Positions 61,524-64,000 of a DNA stretch of 64,000 nt are shown piece after piece (the first letter of the stretch is position 1; every line of letters begins with the position of its first letter). The notes beneath the pieces were generated by a model, which saw only the letters and a program-made list of their open reading frames with translations, did not search any database and was not told the DNA's origin. Both the position numbers and the translations under genes were made by a program. The stretch lies in assembly GCF_000015265.1 (NCBI RefSeq), contig NC_008699.1:1736001-1800000 (forward strand). The letters run 5' to 3'. Source of the DNA: Nocardioides sp. JS614 (GTDB lineage: Bacteria; Actinomycetota; Actinomycetes; Propionibacteriales; Nocardioidaceae).

Positions 61524-63125
61524 TCAGCGGGACCGGTCGGCCGTGGCCCGACGGAGGACGGTCCGCACCGTGAACGTCCTGTCGTTGTCGCGGGCCCGGC
61601 CCTGGCACGACCAGGTGGTCCGGTGCCAGCAGGAGAACCGGGTCGAGGCGTTGACCAGCACCACGGTGACCGACCGGACGTTGCGGCTGCCGAAGCCGAC
61701 CGCCGTCCGGCCGCGGCCGTCGCGGTCGAGCCGGATGGTCCGATGGTCCACCCCGTGCTTCGTGCGGATCACGAGGACGGCGCGCGGGTCGGTTCGCTCG
61801 GCCGGGCCGTCGACGACGACCCGCAACCGCCAGCGCCGGTCCTTCAGCGCGGCGTCGGGGCGCACCACGACGTTGCGCGAGGCCAGGTGGTTGATCCGGA
61901 GGTCGGCGCCGTGTCGCGGCCGATCCGTCGAGAGTCGCCAGCGCTGAGTGGCCGGCGAGCCTGCCCAGGCGCCACCCTCCTCGTAGGTCCGTCCGGGCAG
62001 CACGTTGGCGGCGGCGAACGAGCGGTACACGTCCGGGAAGCCCCCGTACTTCCTCAGCACGCCCTTGACCGCGGTGGTGGAGTACTGGTGCCCGGCGCCC
62101 GGGTAGGCACCCGCGCGGGTCCAGATCGAACGGACCACGCCGTTGCCGAAGCGGTGGGAGAGGTACTCGAAGAACAGCCAGTTGCCGTACTGGTTGAAGC
62201 CCTGCTGGTCGAACCGGTCGAGCGGCCGGCCGGGGGAGCCCAGCTGGCCGTAGGGCAGGTACTGCCGGTTGTCGTTGACGTCGTCGGCGACCCGCTCCTC
62301 CATCCAGGTCGCCGACGCCTCCATCAGCCACGGGTCCTCGCCGTAGTCGTAGGCGAACTGCACGGCGTGGAAGAACTCGTGCGCAGCGGTGACCCGCAGG
62401 CTCTGCCGTGGTGGTGCGCCGTACTGCGCCCGGGCGAAGTCGTTGTCGAGGACGCAGTAGCCCGACGCGAGCCACTTCCGGTCCGGCACCCGCTCCTCGG
62501 GGACGCAGTACCCGTACAGGCCGCGGGACCCGAGCTCCTTGAGGTAGACGTCGAGCTTGTCGTCGCCGCCGCGGTGGCCGTCGCGGACCGGCGGCCGGTA
62601 GCCGAGCCTGCGGACCTCCGTGCGCCACACCCTGTTCATGAAGCCCAGGTTCGTGTCCACCCAGGCCCGGCTCGGCGGCGCGTCGGCGGTGCTGGTCACC
62701 CAGTGCATGCAGATGTGGTTGCGGCAGGTGCGCTCGGCCGGCACGAGGTAGCCGTCACCCTGGTCGTCGCCCGCGCCGTCGGTCGGCCGGGCCAGGATGC
62801 GTCGGGCGGCCCGACGGTCGTCGGCGCCGAGCGTGGGCAGCGCGCGGAACAGGTCGCGCAGCGCGAGGGTCGCGTCGGGTCGGGCCGGGACGGTCCGACG
62901 GGCTCGCGGCTGCTCCTCGGCCGCGGGGCCGCTGCCGAGGCCGATCGCGCTCCGGGCGGCGGCGAGCACCCCGTCGACAGCTGCGTCGTCGTCGGCAGGC
63001 ACCCCCGCGGAGCCGAGCTCGAGGCCCGACGGCCGGTCCTCCGCGGCGGACGGCGCGCCGGCGCCGGCGAGCCCGGACACGGCCATGATCACGGCCAAGG
63101 TCACGCCCAGGATCGAGCGGCGCAT
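61524..63125 (-). CDS. Secreted zinc metalloprotease-like protein (HExxH)
   Basis: A 533-residue secreted protein with a cleavable signal peptide (SILGVTLAVIMAVSGLAGAG, ending near APSAAE). The zinc site H249-E250-F-F-H253 is in VTAAHEFFHAVQF, and Glu269 in WLMEASATWMEERV is the likely third ligand. This arrangement is that of MXAN_6640-like/M6-related metalloproteases. A pro-region (about 30-125) and a C-terminal beta-rich domain (about 400-533) flank the catalytic part. ATG 63125 follows GAGGAGGAAG. Substrate unknown; acts outside the cell. Confidence 0.8.
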   Translation of the reverse strand: MRRSILGVTLAVIMAVSGLAGAGAPSAAEDRPSGLELGSAGVPADDDAAVDGVLAAARSAIGLGSGPAAEEQPRARRTVPARPDATLALRDLFRALPTLGADDRRAARRILARPTDGAGDDQGDGYLVPAERTCRNHICMHWVTSTADAPPSRAWVDTNLGFMNRVWRTEVRRLGYRPPVRDGHRGGDDKLDVYLKELGSRGLYGYCVPEERVPDRKWLASGYCVLDNDFARAQYGAPPRQSLRVTAAHEFFHAVQFAYDYGEDPWLMEASATWMEERVADDVNDNRQYLPYGQLGSPGRPLDRFDQQGFNQYGNWLFFEYLSHRFGNGVVRSIWTRAGAYPGAGHQYSTTAVKGVLRKYGGFPDVYRSFAAANVLPGRTYEEGGAWAGSPATQRWRLSTDRPRHGADLRINHLASRNVVVRPDAALKDRRWRLRVVVDGPAERTDPRAVLVIRTKHGVDHRTIRLDRDGRGRTAVGFGSRNVRSVTVVLVNASTRFSCWHRTTWSCQGRARDNDRTFTVRTVLRRATADRSR

Positions 63126-63235
63126 CTTCCTCCTCGAGAACGAAAGCTGACGGCGCCCTGCGTGCGCGCCTGGCCGCGGTACTCGCCCGGCCCGGTGCCC
63201 CAGCCTAGACGGGCGACACACCCGGACCGGGGAGG

Positions 63236-63634
63236 TCAGCTGCCGCCGGAGATCTTCTCGATCAGCGCCGTGGTCGAGATCGCCGGCGTCCGGGACAGGT
63301 AGACGACCTCGCAGATGTCCTCGAACTCGTCGAACTTCCCGGCCCAGTCGTCGCCCATCACGAGCACGTCGGCGGCGTACTCCTCGATGTAGTGGCGCTT
63401 GAGCTCGAGGCTCTCCTCGACGAAGACCTCGTCGACGGGCTTGAGGGCGGCGACGATCGCGAGCCGCTCGGCCTGGCTGAAGACCGGCTCGCGGCCCTTC
63501 TTGCGCAGGTTCAGCTCGTCGGCCGAGACGCCGACGACCAGCCGGTCGCCCAGCGCCGCGGCGCGCTCGATCACCCGGAGGTGCCCGACGTGGAAGACGT
63601 CGAACGTGCCGAAGGTGATGACCGTGCGAGACAT
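63236..63634 (-). CDS. TagD-like glycerol-3-phosphate (nucleotidyl)transferase
   Basis: A 132-residue cytidylyltransferase. The nucleotide-binding motif GTFDVFHVGHLRVIERAAAL at the N terminus contains the H-x-G-H pair, and SRTPAISTTALIEKI holds the C-terminal I-S-T-T motif. Size and motifs match TagD/GCT1, which make CDP-glycerol for teichoic acids, or related CDP-alcohols. ATG 63634 lies 7 nt after CAGAAT, a possible leaderless -10; an ATG three codons upstream is the alternative. It is divergent from a DUF445 gene. A link to the CDP-alcohol transferase fusion at 48755-50845 is possible but unproven. Confidence 0.87.
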   Translation of the reverse strand: MSRTVITFGTFDVFHVGHLRVIERAAALGDRLVVGVSADELNLRKKGREPVFSQAERLAIVAALKPVDEVFVEESLELKRHYIEEYAADVLVMGDDWAGKFDEFEDICEVVYLSRTPAISTTALIEKISGGS

Positions 63635-63679
63635 GCGGCGCATTCTGGCACGCGCACCCCTGGGGCAGGATGGCGGGCG

Positions 63680-64000
63680 ATGACCACCATCTCGATGATC
63701 ACGCCCAACCCGGCCGCCGACGAGCTGCGCCGTCGCGGCCTGCGCCGGATGCGGACGCTCGCTGTCTCGCTGCTGCTCTTCGCCGCCGTCGTGTACGTCG
63801 CGACCCTCGAGCAGGACGGGTTCCTCGGCTTCGTGAACGCCGGCGCGGAGGCGTCGATGGTCGGCGCGATCGCCGACTGGTTCGCCGTGACCGCGCTCTT
63901 CAAGCACCCGTTGGGGCTGCCGATCCCGCACACGGCCCTGATCCCGCGGCGCAAGGACGAGCTGGGCCGTGGCCTGGAGGAGTTCGTCGGGGAGAACTTC
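63680..64000 (+). CDS. DUF445 family membrane protein (3' partial)
   Basis: The first 107 codons of a membrane protein cut by the window end. It begins MTTISMITPNPAADELRRRG, then has a helix (TLAVSLLLFAAVVYVATL) and the DUF445 signature NAGAEASMVGAIADWFAVTALFKHP followed by IPHTALIPRRKDELG. The family is widespread in bacteria and its function is not established. ATG 63680 is 45 nt from the divergent TagD-like start. No stop codon is reached before base 64000. Confidence 0.85.
   Translation, partial: MTTISMITPNPAADELRRRGLRRMRTLAVSLLLFAAVVYVATLEQDGFLGFVNAGAEASMVGAIADWFAVTALFKHPLGLPIPHTALIPRRKDELGRGLEEFVGENF

Overview
This window reads as a chromosomal segment of a very GC-rich actinobacterium, most likely a Nocardioides-like member of the Propionibacteriales. 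The evidence is the strong G/C bias at third codon positions, frequent GTG starts, many 4-nt stop/start overlaps, TAnnnT boxes lying 6-7 nt before start codons (leaderless mRNAs), and actinobacterial families such as EgtB/EgtD, WS/DGAT, PucR regulators and YwiC. Coding density is high: no gap reaches 300 bases (longest 44986-45276). I found no rRNA, tRNA, CRISPR array, insertion sequence or prophage gene. The first and last genes are cut by the window edges.

Layout. 1-7200: a forward molybdenum-hydroxylase/hydantoinase cluster (3' part of one molybdopterin subunit, hydA-like amidohydrolase, FeS/FAD subunit, second molybdopterin subunit, XdhC maturation factor), which suggests purine or N-heterocycle catabolism. 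7236-9603: a reverse egtB-egtD pair (ergothioneine). 9761-13158: Crp/Fnr regulator, membrane protein, redoxin-like protein, DUF427 protein, HAD dehalogenase. 13234-15566: MerR regulator divergent from a three-gene mer-like operon. 15756-19379: lower meta-cleavage operon (hydratase, acylating acetaldehyde dehydrogenase, aldolase) divergent from an IclR regulator. 20107-26474: an overlapping reverse operon (class II aldolase/aminotransferase fusion, FGGY kinase, esterase) divergent from a PucR regulator, with a perfect palindrome between them. 26485-29759: NADP-type glutamate dehydrogenase, an unknown protein, Crp/Fnr and cupin.

29774-35460: metal P-type ATPase plus HMA chaperone, a cluster of three hairpins, TetR, and an ABC exporter. 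35539-40280: NAD-dependent acyl/aldehyde reductase, an AAR-like acyl reductase and a WS/DGAT, together a plausible complete wax-ester pathway. 40309-44985: hybrid histidine kinase with a STAS-like partner, a CsoR-type operator between a YgaP-like membrane gene and an internally deleted sulfide:quinone oxidoreductase, and a YwiC protein. 45277-48765: SNF2 helicase, ECF sigma and anti-sigma.

48755-55294 is the most unusual region. A CDP-alcohol phosphatidyltransferase/sulfatase fusion gene is divergent from six tightly overlapping genes: MDR oxidoreductase, divergent PTPS, GT4 glycosyltransferase, flippase-like membrane protein, RibD-type reductase and GTP cyclohydrolase II. This resembles a dedicated pathway making, decorating and exporting a pteridine/pyrimidine-type compound. 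55391-57736 holds a SipW-type signal peptidase fused to repeated extracellular domains, beside a small secreted protein carrying the same signal/mature N-terminal motif. 57938-64000: ceramidase-family protein, MocR regulator, APC permease, secreted HExxH metalloprotease, TagD-like cytidylyltransferase, and the start of a DUF445 membrane protein.
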